DNA of 64,000 nt, from NCBI RefSeq assembly GCF_009674885.1, contig NZ_WKKA01000004.1:186001-250000 (forward strand). The letters are read 5' to 3'. Positions 38,411 through 47,267 of the stretch are shown here, piece after piece (positions within the stretch are counted from its first letter, which is position 1; the number at the start of each line of letters is the position of its first letter). The DNA is from Paracoccus sp. S-4012 (lineage in GTDB: Bacteria > Pseudomonadota > Alphaproteobacteria > Rhodobacterales > Rhodobacteraceae). A program made the translations under genes and the position numbers. Below the pieces are notes generated by a model. That model searched no databases. It had not been told where the DNA came from and saw only the letters and a program-made list of their open reading frames with translations.

Positions 38411-38836
38411 TTACTCCTGTGCCGCCATCCAGCGGTCCAGCCCCGCCTGCGCCACCGCCTGATCCTGCGCCGGCGTGCCCGACGAGATGCCGATGCCGCC
38501 CACGACCTCGCCCTTCCAGACCACCGGCAACCCGCCGCCCACGACCATCAGCCGCCCGCCGATGGCGGAGTTGATGCCGTAGGCGGGGGCGCCGGGCTGG
38601 CTTGCGGTGCCGTAGTCATGCGTGGCCTTCTTGGCCGCGGCGGCGGTGAAGGCCTTGTCGATGGCGATGGTGGTGGAGGTGACCTTGCCGCCCTCCATCC
38701 GCTCGAAGGCGATCAGCTGGCCGCTCTCGTCGGTGACGGCGATGCACATCGGCACGCCGATCTCCGCCGCATGGGCGGCCGCGCCCGCGATCAGCAGGCG
38801 CGCGTCGTCGAGGTCGAGGCGGGTCACGGTCTTCAT
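38411..38836 (-). CDS. glcG: GlcG/HbpS family (DUF336) heme-binding-like protein
   Basis: 141 residues. The family motifs are LLIAGAAAHAAEIGVPMCIAVTD (in parts), the central DKAFTAAAAKKAT and the C-terminal GGIGISSGTPAQDQAVAQAG. Members bind heme or act as small sensors; GlcG is encoded with glycolate utilisation genes in many proteobacteria, matching its place 10 bp downstream of glcB. GAGGAG precedes the ATG at 38836. Confidence 0.88.
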   Translation of the reverse strand: MKTVTRLDLDDARLLIAGAAAHAAEIGVPMCIAVTDESGQLIAFERMEGGKVTSTTIAIDKAFTAAAAKKATHDYGTASQPGAPAYGINSAIGGRLMVVGGGLPVVWKGEVVGGIGISSGTPAQDQAVAQAGLDRWMAAQE

Positions 38837-38846
38837 CGTCGTCTCC

Positions 38847-40994
38847 TCAAGCAGCCTTGGCCACACGCCGCCAGGCGTGCAGCAGGGGTTCGGTATAGCC
38901 CGAGGGCTGCTCGGCGCCCTTCAGGATCAGGTCGCGGGCGGCCATGAAGGCGGGCCCGTCGTAGCCGGGCGCCATCGGGCGATAGGCCGGATCGCCCGCG
39001 TTCTGGCGGTCCACGGCCACCGCCATTCGGCGCAGGCTGTCCTCCACCTGCGCCTCGGTGATGATGCCGTGCAGCATCCAGTTGGCGAGGAACTGCGAGG
39101 AAATCCGCAGCGTCGCCCGGTCCTCCATCAGCGCCACGTCGTGGATGTCGGGCACCTTCGAGCAGCCGATGCCCTGGTCCACCCAGCGGACGACATAGCC
39201 GAGGATCGACTGGCAGTTGAGGTCGATCTCGCGCGCGATCTGCGCCTCCGACAGATTGCGGCGCCCCATCAGCGGCGGCGTCATCAGCGCATCGAAGCTG
39301 GCGCGTTCGCGGGTGGCAAGCTCCTGCTGTCGCTCGGCGACGTTCACCAGATGGTAATGCGTCGCATGCAGGGTCGCGGCGGTCGGCGAGGGCACCCAGG
39401 CGGTCGTCGCACCGGCCTGCGGGTGGCCGATCTTCGCGGCCAGCATCTCGGCCATGGCGTCGGGCTTGGCCCACATGCCCTTGCCGATTTGGCCGCGGCC
39501 CGGCAGCCCGGTGGCCAGCCCCGCATCGACGTTCCCGTCCTCATAGGCGGCGAGCCACGGCGCGTCCTTGATCTCGGCCTTGGGCAGCACCGGCCCTGCC
39601 TGCATGACGGTATGGATCTCATCCCCGGTGCGGTCGAGGAAGCCGGTGTTGATGAAGACGATCCGGTCCTTCAGCGCCCGGATGCACTCGCGCAGGTTGG
39701 CGGAGGTGCGCCGTTCCTCGTCCATCAGGCCCAGCTTCACGGTGCCATGCGGCAGGCCGAGCATCCGCTCCACCGCCGCATAGGTGCGGTCGGCGAAACC
39801 GGCTTCCTCGGGGCCGTGCATCTTCGGCTTCACGACATAGATCGAGCCCGCGCGCGAGTTGCGCGGGCCGTCGGTCTTCTGCAGGTCGTGCATCGCCGCC
39901 GCGACCGTGATCACGGCGTCGAGCAGCCCCTCCGGCGTCTCCTCGCCGCCGAGCAGGACGGCGTCGGTGGTCATCAGGTGGCCCACGTTGCGGACCAGCA
40001 GGACCGCCCGGCCCGGCAGCGTGAGCGTCGAGCCGTCCGGCGCGGTGAAGCTGCGGTCGGGATTCAGGCGGCGGGTCAACTGCCGGCCGCCCTTCTCGAA
40101 GGTCTCGGCAAGGTCGCCCTTCATCAGCCCGAGCCAGTTGGCATAGGCCAGCACCTTGTCCTCGGCATCCACGGCGGCGATGGAATCCTCGCAATCCTGG
40201 ATCGCGGTCACGGCGCTCTCCAGCACCACGTCGCGCAGGCCAGAGGGGCTGGCCGCGCCGACCGGATGCGCGGGGTCGAAGACCAGTTCGATGTGCAGGC
40301 CGTTGTGGCGGAAGAGGAGCGAGCGGCGCTCGCCCTCGCCCGCATGGCCCGCGAACTGCGCCGGATCGGCAAGGGGCATGTCCGCCCCCGCGACGGTGGC
40401 GATGGCCGCGCCGTTCTCGACCCGCCAGCCGGTGACATCGGCATGACCGCCGCGCGACAGCGGCAGCGCCGTGTCGAGGAACGCCGCCGCCTTCGCCACC
40501 GCAGCCGCGCCGCGGGCCGCGTCATAGCCCTCGCCCGCCGGCGCACCCGGCAGCGCGTCGGTGCCGTAGAGCGCATCGTAGAGCGACCCCCACCGCGCAT
40601 TCGCCGCATTGAGCGCGAAGCGCGCATTCGTCACCGGCACCACCAGCTGCGGCCCGGCGACCGCTGCGATCTCGGGATCGGCGGGGCCGGTCTCGACCGT
40701 GAAGGCCGGGCCTTCCGGCAGAATGTAGCCGATCTCGCGCAGGAAGCCCTGCCAGGCGGCGTTGTCCCAGGGCTGGTCGCGGCTGGCGGTGAGCCAGGCG
40801 TCGATCCGGCGCTGCATCTCGACGCGGACCTCCAGCAGACGGCGGTTCTCCGGCGCAAGCTCGCGCAGCAGCGCGGCGAAGTCGCGCCAAAAGGCCTCGG
40901 GGGTCACAGGCAGGCCGGGCAGCAGCTGTTCCTCGACGAAAGCGACAAGCTCGGGGGCAATCTGCAGTCCGGCGCGGTCGATGTGGTGCAGCAT
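38847..40994 (-). CDS. glcB: Malate synthase G
   Basis: The 715-residue enzyme condenses glyoxylate with acetyl-CoA to malate. Motifs present are EDSIAAVDAEDKV (acidic catalytic region), NRSFT-like PDRSFTAPDG, GSIYVVKPKMHGPEE, GTVKLGLMDEERRTSANL with metal-binding Glu, NTGFLDRTGDEIHT and WVPSPTAATLHATHYH. I chose the ATG at 40994 because GGAGG, overlapping the upstream ATG at 41006, lies 5 bp before it. It is divergent from the IclR-type regulator. Confidence 0.96.
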   Translation of the reverse strand: MLHHIDRAGLQIAPELVAFVEEQLLPGLPVTPEAFWRDFAALLRELAPENRRLLEVRVEMQRRIDAWLTASRDQPWDNAAWQGFLREIGYILPEGPAFTVETGPADPEIAAVAGPQLVVPVTNARFALNAANARWGSLYDALYGTDALPGAPAGEGYDAARGAAAVAKAAAFLDTALPLSRGGHADVTGWRVENGAAIATVAGADMPLADPAQFAGHAGEGERRSLLFRHNGLHIELVFDPAHPVGAASPSGLRDVVLESAVTAIQDCEDSIAAVDAEDKVLAYANWLGLMKGDLAETFEKGGRQLTRRLNPDRSFTAPDGSTLTLPGRAVLLVRNVGHLMTTDAVLLGGEETPEGLLDAVITVAAAMHDLQKTDGPRNSRAGSIYVVKPKMHGPEEAGFADRTYAAVERMLGLPHGTVKLGLMDEERRTSANLRECIRALKDRIVFINTGFLDRTGDEIHTVMQAGPVLPKAEIKDAPWLAAYEDGNVDAGLATGLPGRGQIGKGMWAKPDAMAEMLAAKIGHPQAGATTAWVPSPTAATLHATHYHLVNVAERQQELATRERASFDALMTPPLMGRRNLSEAQIAREIDLNCQSILGYVVRWVDQGIGCSKVPDIHDVALMEDRATLRISSQFLANWMLHGIITEAQVEDSLRRMAVAVDRQNAGDPAYRPMAPGYDGPAFMAARDLILKGAEQPSGYTEPLLHAWRRVAKAA

Positions 40995-41070
40995 GATGTC
41001 CTCCATGGTTGGCGCGAGTCATAGCCGCGCGTCCCTCCGGGTAGCCAACACCGGCTGGAACTTTCCCACC

Positions 41071-41868
41071 ATGCGGGATAGCCGTGCGAGAATGGAAAGC
41101 ACCGGCACCGTCCAGTCCGTCGACCGCGCGCTCGGGCTGCTCGAGCTCATGGCCGCGCAGCCCGAAGGCACGCGGCTCTCCGACCTCGCCCGCGCGGCGG
41201 CGCTGCCGACCTCCACCGCGCACCGGCTGCTCACCACCCTCGAACGCCGCGGCTTCGCGCAGTTCGACCCCGTGAACACCACCTGGCATGTCGGCCGGCG
41301 CGCCTGGGCCGTGGGCGTCAGCTTCAGCCGCTGGCAGAGCTTCGTCGCCGCCGCCATGCCCTTCCTGCGCCGGCTGCGGGACGAAACCCGCGAGACCGCG
41401 AACCTCGGCGTTCTGGAGGAGGGCGAGGTCATCACCGTGGCGCAGGTCGAGAGCCGCGAGATCATCCGCGCCATCGCGCCGCCCGGCGGCCGCGCGCCGG
41501 TGATGAACTCCGGCATGGGCAAGGCCATCGCCGCCACCTGGCCCGACGCCGCGATCGAGGAGCTGGTCGCGCGGCAGGGCCTGCGCCCCCTCACCCGCCG
41601 CAGCCTGCGGAGCATGGACGACGTCCGCCGCGAGATCGCCCTGATCCGCGCGCGCGGCTACGCCTGCGACGACGAGGAGTTCACGCCCGGCATGCGTTGC
41701 GTCGCCGCCGTGGTCTGGTCGCCCTCGGGCGAGCCGGTCGGCGCGATCTCGGTCTCTGCCCTCGCCGGACGGCTGGGCGAGGCGGACATCGCCGCGACGG
41801 GCGCGCGGGTGCGGAGCCTCGCCGCTGAACTCACCACCGCCATGGGCGGGACCACGCCGGAGGCCTGA
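41071..41868 (+). CDS. IclR family transcriptional regulator
   Basis: The ~265-residue protein has an N-terminal winged helix (LSDLARAAALPTSTAHRLLTTLERRGF) and a C-terminal IclR effector domain (RGYACDDEEFTPGMRCVAA, PVGAISVSALAGRL). Start 41071 or 41092 are both possible. It is divergent from glcB with a 76-bp gap, so it probably controls glcB-glcG; the gap contains TTTCCCACCATGCGGGA, a loose inverted repeat spanning the start codon. Confidence 0.9.
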   Translation: MRDSRARMESTGTVQSVDRALGLLELMAAQPEGTRLSDLARAAALPTSTAHRLLTTLERRGFAQFDPVNTTWHVGRRAWAVGVSFSRWQSFVAAAMPFLRRLRDETRETANLGVLEEGEVITVAQVESREIIRAIAPPGGRAPVMNSGMGKAIAATWPDAAIEELVARQGLRPLTRRSLRSMDDVRREIALIRARGYACDDEEFTPGMRCVAAVVWSPSGEPVGAISVSALAGRLGEADIAATGARVRSLAAELTTAMGGTTPEA

Positions 41869-41997
41869 GGCCATCGCGCGCAGCAGCACCTCGCGCTCGC
41901 GCAGCGATTCGCTGGCGGGGCCATAGGCTTGGCGTTAGGGAGCGCCGCATGCGACGCGCACGGCCGGGCATGCCAGATCGAGAATGGAGCGGCACCG

Positions 41998-43059
41998 ATG
42001 ATGGAATCCTTCGTCTTTCCGGGTCTGACGACGCGGGTCGTCTTCGGGCGCGGCACCCTGGCGCAGGCCGGGGCCGAGCTGGACCGGATGGGCCATGGCA
42101 AGGTCCTCGTCCTGTCGACCGAAGGCCAGGCGGGCGAGGCGCGGGGGCTGGCCGACAGCCTCGGCGACCGCGCCGCCGGGCTCTTCGCGGGGGCCGAGAT
42201 GCACACCCCGGTCGAGGTCACGGAGCGCGCGCTCGCTGCCTATGCGGCAAGCAGGGCGACGGCCGTGGTCAGCCTCGGCGGCGGCTCCACGACGGGCCTC
42301 GGCAAGGCCATCGCGGTCCGCACCGGGGCCGACCAGCTGGTGATCCCGACGACCTATGCCGGGTCGGAGATGACCGACATCCTGGGCGAGACCGCCGGCG
42401 GCGAGAAGACCACCCGCCGCTCGCCCGACATCCGGCCCGAGACGGTGATCTACGACGTGGACCTGACGCTGAGCCTGCCGGTGGGGCTGACCGTCACCTC
42501 GGCGATGAACGCGATCGCGCATGCGATGGAGGCCTTCTAAGCCCCCGACCGCAGCCCGGTGATCGAGCTGATGTGCCGCGACGCGATGGAGAAGTTCGCG
42601 GCCAGCCTCCCGCGGCTGATCGAGAACCCCTCGGACGCCGCGGCGCGGGGAGAGGCGCTCTACGCCGCCTGGTGCTGCTCGACCGCGCTCGGGCATGTGT
42701 CGATGGCGCTGCACCACAAGCTCGCGCATGTGCTGGGCGGGTCGTTCGACACGCCACACGCCGAGACGCACAGCATCCTGCTGCCCTATACGACGGCCTT
42801 CAATGAGGTCGCCGCGAGGGAGGAGCTGGCGCCGATCGCGGAGGCCTTCGGCGGCGGCTCGGCGGGCGGGGGTCTCTGGGACTTCGCGCGGAAGGTGGGG
42901 GCACCGGAGAGCCTGAGGGAGCTGGGGCTGAGCGAGGCAGACCTCGACCGCGCGGCGGAGCTGGCGGTGAGAAACAGCTATCCGAACCCGCGGCCCTTCG
43001 ACGAGGCGGGGATCCGTGGGCTGCTGCAGGACGCCTGGAAAGGGCTCCGGCCGGCGTAG
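41998..43059 (+). pseudogene. Maleylacetate reductase, interrupted by an in-frame TAA
   Basis: An iron-type alcohol dehydrogenase-fold enzyme of the maleylacetate reductase family (MESFVFPGLTTRVVFGRGT; VVSLGGGSTTGLGKAIA; IPTTYAGSEMTDILGE). At 42538-42540, codon 181, a TAA replaces the tyrosine expected in HAMEAFYAPDRSP. The same frame then continues with no other lesion through LGHVSMALHHKLAHVLGG to the normal C-terminus (~353 codons in total). It would reduce maleylacetate to 3-oxoadipate, the last step of the hydroxyquinol route. Confidence 0.9.
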
Positions 43060-43508
43060 GTACGCGCCTTTGCGCGGGGATGCGATGATGGCTATGGAGC
43101 ACGCATCCTACCGCTCGCCCGAAGGCTGACCGTCCCGTTACGGCCCGCCCGTCCGCCAAAGCGGACGGGTTCGCGCCCGCCTTCGTGCGTGCGCGGACCC
43201 TCTGTTTCGTCAACGTCACTGTTCCATGCGGGATTGGGTCACTCGCCCCAATCCCTCGCGCGGAAACGTTGGCTTTCCATGCGCCGGCGAGTGAATACCG
43301 CACCCGCCTTCGTCCCGCCTTATACCACCGAGCTATATTGCGCCCGACTCTCTGGATTTGACCCACGAGGCCTCCCTGCCCCATTCCTCCCCCCGGAACA
43401 CGACCGGAGAGGAGCCGGGCGGGGTGCCCCCAGGAACAGCGGCCAATGGCCCGCGCGGTCTGAACGACCGCGCGCGAGGGAGCACGACGAGGGGACAAGG
43501 GGAGCAAG
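43060..43508. other. Non-coding gap carrying repeat copy 2 and further hairpins
   Basis: About 450 bp without a real gene. It contains GGATGCG...CGCATCC (43079-43109 region), the dispersed element (43134-43263), then an AT-richer patch around 43320-43360. After that comes a perfect 9-bp hairpin CGCGCGGTC/GACCGCGCG with loop TGAAC (43452-43474), just ahead of the hydrolase ribosome binding site. It probably contains the promoter for the catabolic genes. Confidence 0.5.
43134..43263 (+). repeat. Dispersed two-hairpin element, copy 2
   Basis: The second copy lies 75 bp after the maleylacetate reductase stop, in the same orientation relative to that gene as copy 1 has to glcG. The stem CCCGTCCGC/GCGGACGGG is identical. 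The other stem reads GGGATTGGG/CCCAATCCC on the opposite strand, where copy 1 has GGGATCGGG/CCCGATCCC: a compensatory C-G to T-A change. The loop and a ~15-bp middle section are diverged. Confidence 0.85.
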
Positions 43509-44226
43509 ATGCAGTTCGGTGCTGTTCCTGCACGGCGCCTCGACGCTCGAGGAGTTCGACTTCGCCCAAGGGTTGGCCGACCGCTTCCGCGTGCTGCTGC
43601 CCAGCCACCCGGGCATGGGCCATTCCGGCGATGCGGCGCAGGTCGCCGACATGCACGACATCATCGTCCATTACCTCGACCTGCTCGACGCGCTCGACCT
43701 GCCCGAACAGCCGCATCTGATCGGCTTCTCGATGGGCGGCTGGATCGCCACGCAGCTTGCCGCGGTGGCGCGGGACCGTTTCGACTGGGTCGTGCTGATG
43801 GCGCCGGCCGGGCTGAACGATCCGGCGCATCCGGCGACCGACCTCGGCTCCATCGCGCCGCAGGATTTCCCCGGCCACCTCGCCCATGACGTGACCGTGG
43901 CGCTGCGCTACTTCCCCGACGGCTCCGACCCGGCCGCCGCCAAGGCCTTCGGCGTCGCGCGGGGCCGCGAGGCGGACCTCGTCGGGCGCCTCTGCGCGCA
44001 GCACGGCATGGGTCATCCGAACCTGCGCCGGTTCCTCAAGCGCATCACCAACCCGACCCTAGTCGTCTGGGGGACCGAGGACCGGCTGCTGCCCGCGGGC
44101 CAGGCGCCGCTCTGGGTCGAGGCGCTGCCGAATGCGCGCCTGCTGACGGTCGAAGGCGTCGGCCACCTGATCGCGCAGGAGCGGCCCGAGACGCTGCAAC
44201 AAATCGGCGACTTGCTCGCCGCCTGA
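43509..44226 (+). pseudogene. Alpha/beta hydrolase, N-terminus damaged by a deletion
   Basis: A good ribosome binding site (AAGGGGAG) leads into ATG CAG TTC G, the expected MQF start. The next bases already belong to LFLHGASTLEEFDF in another frame, so about 50 bp (the first beta strands) are missing and the frame is lost. The rest is intact: nucleophile motif GFSMGGW, DRLLP with the acid residue, and GHLIAQE with the catalytic His. In hydroxyquinol-type clusters such hydrolases accompany ring-cleavage genes; its exact substrate is unknown. Confidence 0.75.
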
Positions 44227-44252
44227 AATCCATCCCGAGGAGGAGGATGACC

Positions 44253-45470
44253 ATGAACATGCCGCTGAGCCGTCACCCCTATTGGGGCCAGACCGCCGAC
44301 CACCGGGCGCTGCTGAAGCAGATCGCCGAGATCGGCCCGCAGCTCGACGCCAATGCCGAGGGCGACGCCCGCGGCGAACTCTCGCCCGAGAGTTTCGCGC
44401 TGCTCGAGCCGCTGCGCCTCGGCTCGGCCCTCGTCTCGGAGGCGATGGGCGGCATGCAGCTGCCGCCGACGCAGGTGATCGAACTGCTCGAGGCCGTGAC
44501 CTACCATTCCGGCTCGGCCGGCTGGGTGTCGATGGTCCATGCCGGGATCGGCGCCATGTCGGCCGCCTTCCTGCCCGACGCGGCCGTCGAGCGGCTCTAC
44601 AACAAGGGCACCGATCACCGTTTCTCGGGCCTCGGCGCGCCGATGGGGATGCTGAAGAAGGTCGAGGGCGGCTACCGCCTTTCCGGCAAGTGGGGCTTCG
44701 GCTCGGGCTTCAGCCACGCCACCTACACCCACAGCGGCTGCTTCATCGACGACGGCACCGGCAAGCCGCTGATGGAGGACGGCGCGCCGGTCGTCATGTG
44801 CGCCCATGCGCCGATCCCCGAGCATACGCAGATCGGCAACTGGGACGTGATGGGCCTCAAGGGCACCGGCTCGATCGACTACACCGCCGAGGACGTCTTC
44901 ATCCCCGAGGATCTGGTCTACCGCGTCATCGCGATCGAGGCGCAGCGCCAGAAGGAGCTGAACGGCATCGGCCTGATTGGCATCGCCTCGCTGGGGCACA
45001 CCAGCTGGGCCATGGGCGCCTCGCGCCGGATGCTGGACGAGATCGCGGGGTTCGCGCGCACGAAGTCGGGCCGCGCCGGGCTGCTGGGCGAGAGCGAGAA
45101 GTTCTGGTTCGACTACGGCCGGGCCGAGGCCAGCGTCCGCGCCGCCCGCGCCTTCGCCATGGAGGTCTGGGGCGACATCGAGGCCATGGTCGAGCGCGGC
45201 GAGACCGCCGGCACCCGCGAGGTCAGCCTCATCCATCTCGCCAAGTCCGAGGTCCACGAGGCCGGCGAATCCGCCTGCAACTTCGCCTATCGCGCGGCGG
45301 GCAGCGCCGGGCTGCGACGCGGCGTGATCCAGCGGGTGTTCCGCGACATGATGGTGGCGGTGAACCATATCACCATCGCCCCGCATATCGTGGCCAATGC
45401 CGGACGCGAGGTCGGCGGGCTCTGGACCGACCGGACCTGGCAACTCTACGACCTCGTCCCCAACAAGTGA
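44253..45470 (+). CDS. Acyl-CoA dehydrogenase-fold flavin-dependent monooxygenase, oxygenase component (resorcinol hydroxylase GraD-like)
   Basis: The intact 405-residue protein is of the group D two-component flavin monooxygenase type (HpaB/HsaA/IacA relatives with acyl-CoA dehydrogenase fold). Motifs include HSGSAGWVSMVHAGIGAMSAAF, YRLSGKWGFGSGFSHATYT, NWDVMGLKGTGSIDYTAEDVF (all in parts) and the C-terminal GLRRGVIQRVFRDMMVAVNHITI. It would hydroxylate a phenol such as resorcinol to hydroxyquinol using reduced flavin from the adjacent reductase. The start at 44253 has AGGAGG 6 bp upstream. Its reductase partner is frameshifted. Confidence 0.82.
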   Translation: MNMPLSRHPYWGQTADHRALLKQIAEIGPQLDANAEGDARGELSPESFALLEPLRLGSALVSEAMGGMQLPPTQVIELLEAVTYHSGSAGWVSMVHAGIGAMSAAFLPDAAVERLYNKGTDHRFSGLGAPMGMLKKVEGGYRLSGKWGFGSGFSHATYTHSGCFIDDGTGKPLMEDGAPVVMCAHAPIPEHTQIGNWDVMGLKGTGSIDYTAEDVFIPEDLVYRVIAIEAQRQKELNGIGLIGIASLGHTSWAMGASRRMLDEIAGFARTKSGRAGLLGESEKFWFDYGRAEASVRAARAFAMEVWGDIEAMVERGETAGTREVSLIHLAKSEVHEAGESACNFAYRAAGSAGLRRGVIQRVFRDMMVAVNHITIAPHIVANAGREVGGLWTDRTWQLYDLVPNK

Positions 45471-45521
45471 CGCGCGGGGCCGGTCCCAGGACCGGCCCGC
45501 CCCCCCGACCGGAGGCCAGCC

Positions 45522-46054
45522 ATGACGCGAGCCAATCCCGTGCAGATGCCGCATGACGACCTCACCACCGCCTTCCGCGAGGCGTTCCGCGTGCATCCGG
45601 CGGGCGTGGCGATCGTGACGGCCGAGACGGAGGCGGGGCCGGTGGCGCTGACCATCAGCTCGCTCATCTCGGTCAGCGCGGCGCCGCCAATCGTGGCCTT
45701 CTCGCTCTCGGAACGGACCTCGACCAGCCAGCGGGTGCTGAACGCCGAGACGGTGGTGATCCACCTCGCCCGCCGCGCCGACCTGCCACTGGCGCAACTC
45801 GGCGCTACAGGCGGCGCCGACCGTTTCGGGCCGGGCGTCGAATGGGAACGCCTCTCCTCCGGCGAGCCGCGCTACAGCGCCGTCTGACGTGGTTCCGCGC
45901 CCGCCTGCGCGGCACCCTGCCGATGGAGGGCGCGACGCTGGTCGCCGCAGAATCGCTGAAGGACACCGTCGCCCCTGCGGGGACGCGGCCCGATTACGAC
46001 ACGCTCGTCTATCTCGACCGCCGCTGGCACCGCCTGCACCCGATCGAGGACTGA
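45522..46054 (+). pseudogene. Flavin reductase (GraA/HpaC-like), frameshifted
   Basis: The N-terminal two thirds is an intact flavin-reductase domain: REAFRVHPAGVAIVTAETEAGP (in parts), SLISVSAAPPIVAFSLS, RVLNAETVVIHLA. The frame ends at TGA 45885-45887. Reading one base out, the missing C-terminus appears: TWFRARLRGTLPMEGATLV and YDTLVYLDRRWHRL. A one-base deletion around 45882-45886 explains this. The gene would supply FADH2 or FMNH2 to the oxygenase encoded 50 bp upstream. Confidence 0.87.
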
Positions 46055-46090
46055 CCCCTGCCCGCGCGCGCGCCGCAAGGACCGATGCCC

Positions 46091-46928
46091 ATGAGCTACT
46101 TCACCGAAGAAAACTCCGTCGAGACCGTCAACGCCCGCATGGGCGCCGAGACCGACCTGCGCCTGCGCGAGGTCATGGCCGCCCTCGTGCGGCACCTGCA
46201 CGCCTTCGCCGTGGAGGTGAACTGACGCAAGCCGAGTGGGAATACGGCATCGACTTCCTGACCCGCACCGGCCAGATCAGCTCGGGCGAGCGGCAGGAGT
46301 TCATCCTGCTCTCGGACGTCCTCGGCTTCTCGATGCTGGTGGACGCGATCAACAACCGCCGTCCGCCGGGCGCGACCGAGAACACCGTCTTCGGCCCCTT
46401 CCACGTCGCGAACGCGCCGATCCGCTCGATGGGCGACACCATCTCGCTCGACGGCGAGGGCGAGGCTTGCCTGTTCGAGGGCCGGGTGCTGGACCTCGAC
46501 GGCAACCCGGTCGAGGGGGCGATGCTCGATGTCTGGTCGGACAACGCCGACGGCTTCTACGACGTGCAGCAGCCGGGCATCCAGCCGAAGTGGAACAATC
46601 GCGGCCGCTTCGTGACGGGGCCGGACGGGCGCTACGCCTTCCGCGGCATCAGGCCGGTCAGCTACCCGATCCCGGACGACGGCCCGTGGGCCAGATGGTC
46701 GGCCATCTCGGCCGCCACCCCTACCGCCCCGCGCATATGCACTACCTCGTGACCGCGCCGGGCTACCAGAAGCTGGTCACGCATACCTTCGTCGGCGGCG
46801 ACGCCTACCTCGGCTCGGACGCGGTCTTCGGCGTCAAGGAGACGCTGGTCGCCCCCTACGAGCGGCTCGAGGGCCACAACACCCTCTGGCGCTCGCCCTT
46901 CGATTTCGTGCTGCTGAAGGACGCCTGA
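46091..46928 (+). pseudogene. Hydroxyquinol 1,2-dioxygenase (intradiol), two frameshifts
   Basis: The reading frame shifts twice by one base: near 46217-46219 (TGA at 46223) and near 46685. Corrected, the protein is a complete ~280-residue intradiol dioxygenase. It has an N-terminal dimerisation helix region, FGPFHVANAPIRSMGDT, DVWSDNADGFYDVQ with an iron-ligand Tyr, GRYAFRGIRPVSYPIP with the second Tyr, and HPYRPAHMHYLV with both iron-ligand His. It would cleave hydroxyquinol to maleylacetate, the substrate of the reductase at 41998-43059. Confidence 0.9.
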
Positions 46929-46929
46929 G

Positions 46930-47262
46930 ATGCCGAACGTGAAGCTCTTCGTGAACGAGACGCACTTCGCCACCGCGCGCGAGCCGCTGCGGCAGGCCCT
47001 GCCCGCGATGCGCGAGATGCTCTGCGCGCGGCTGCAGGTCGATCCGGCCGCCTGCCAGCTGGCCGTGATCGAGGCTTCCGGCCCGGAGGACCAGCCGCCC
47101 GTCAATGCCGAGCTGATGCTGCTGCCCGCAACCGCGCGCACGCCCGAGACGCTGCGCGCGACGGGGGCCGAACTGCGGGCGATGGTCGAGAAAGCGGCCG
47201 GGCTGCATGCGGCGGTGCGCTTCATCACGCTCGACCCCGCCACCTACATCGCGATGAAATAA
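46930..47262 (+). CDS. Small tautomerase-like protein in the catabolic cluster
   Basis: An intact 110-residue protein starting Met-Pro. After removal of Met this would expose an N-terminal proline, the catalytic residue of the tautomerase superfamily. Its size and beta-alpha-beta look (VKLFVNETHF..., VRFITLDPATYIAM at the end) resemble 5-carboxymethyl-2-hydroxymuconate isomerase-type members. Its ATG follows the dioxygenase stop by one base, so the two were co-translated. A role isomerising a ring-cleavage product is inferred. Confidence 0.6.
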   Translation: MPNVKLFVNETHFATAREPLRQALPAMREMLCARLQVDPAACQLAVIEASGPEDQPPVNAELMLLPATARTPETLRATGAELRAMVEKAAGLHAAVRFITLDPATYIAMK

Positions 47263-47267
47263 GGGGC

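Noticed and set aside
38622..41024. 800-codon plus-strand frame opposite glcB
   Set aside because: Antisense shadow; glcB on minus has all malate synthase motifs and a ribosome binding site.
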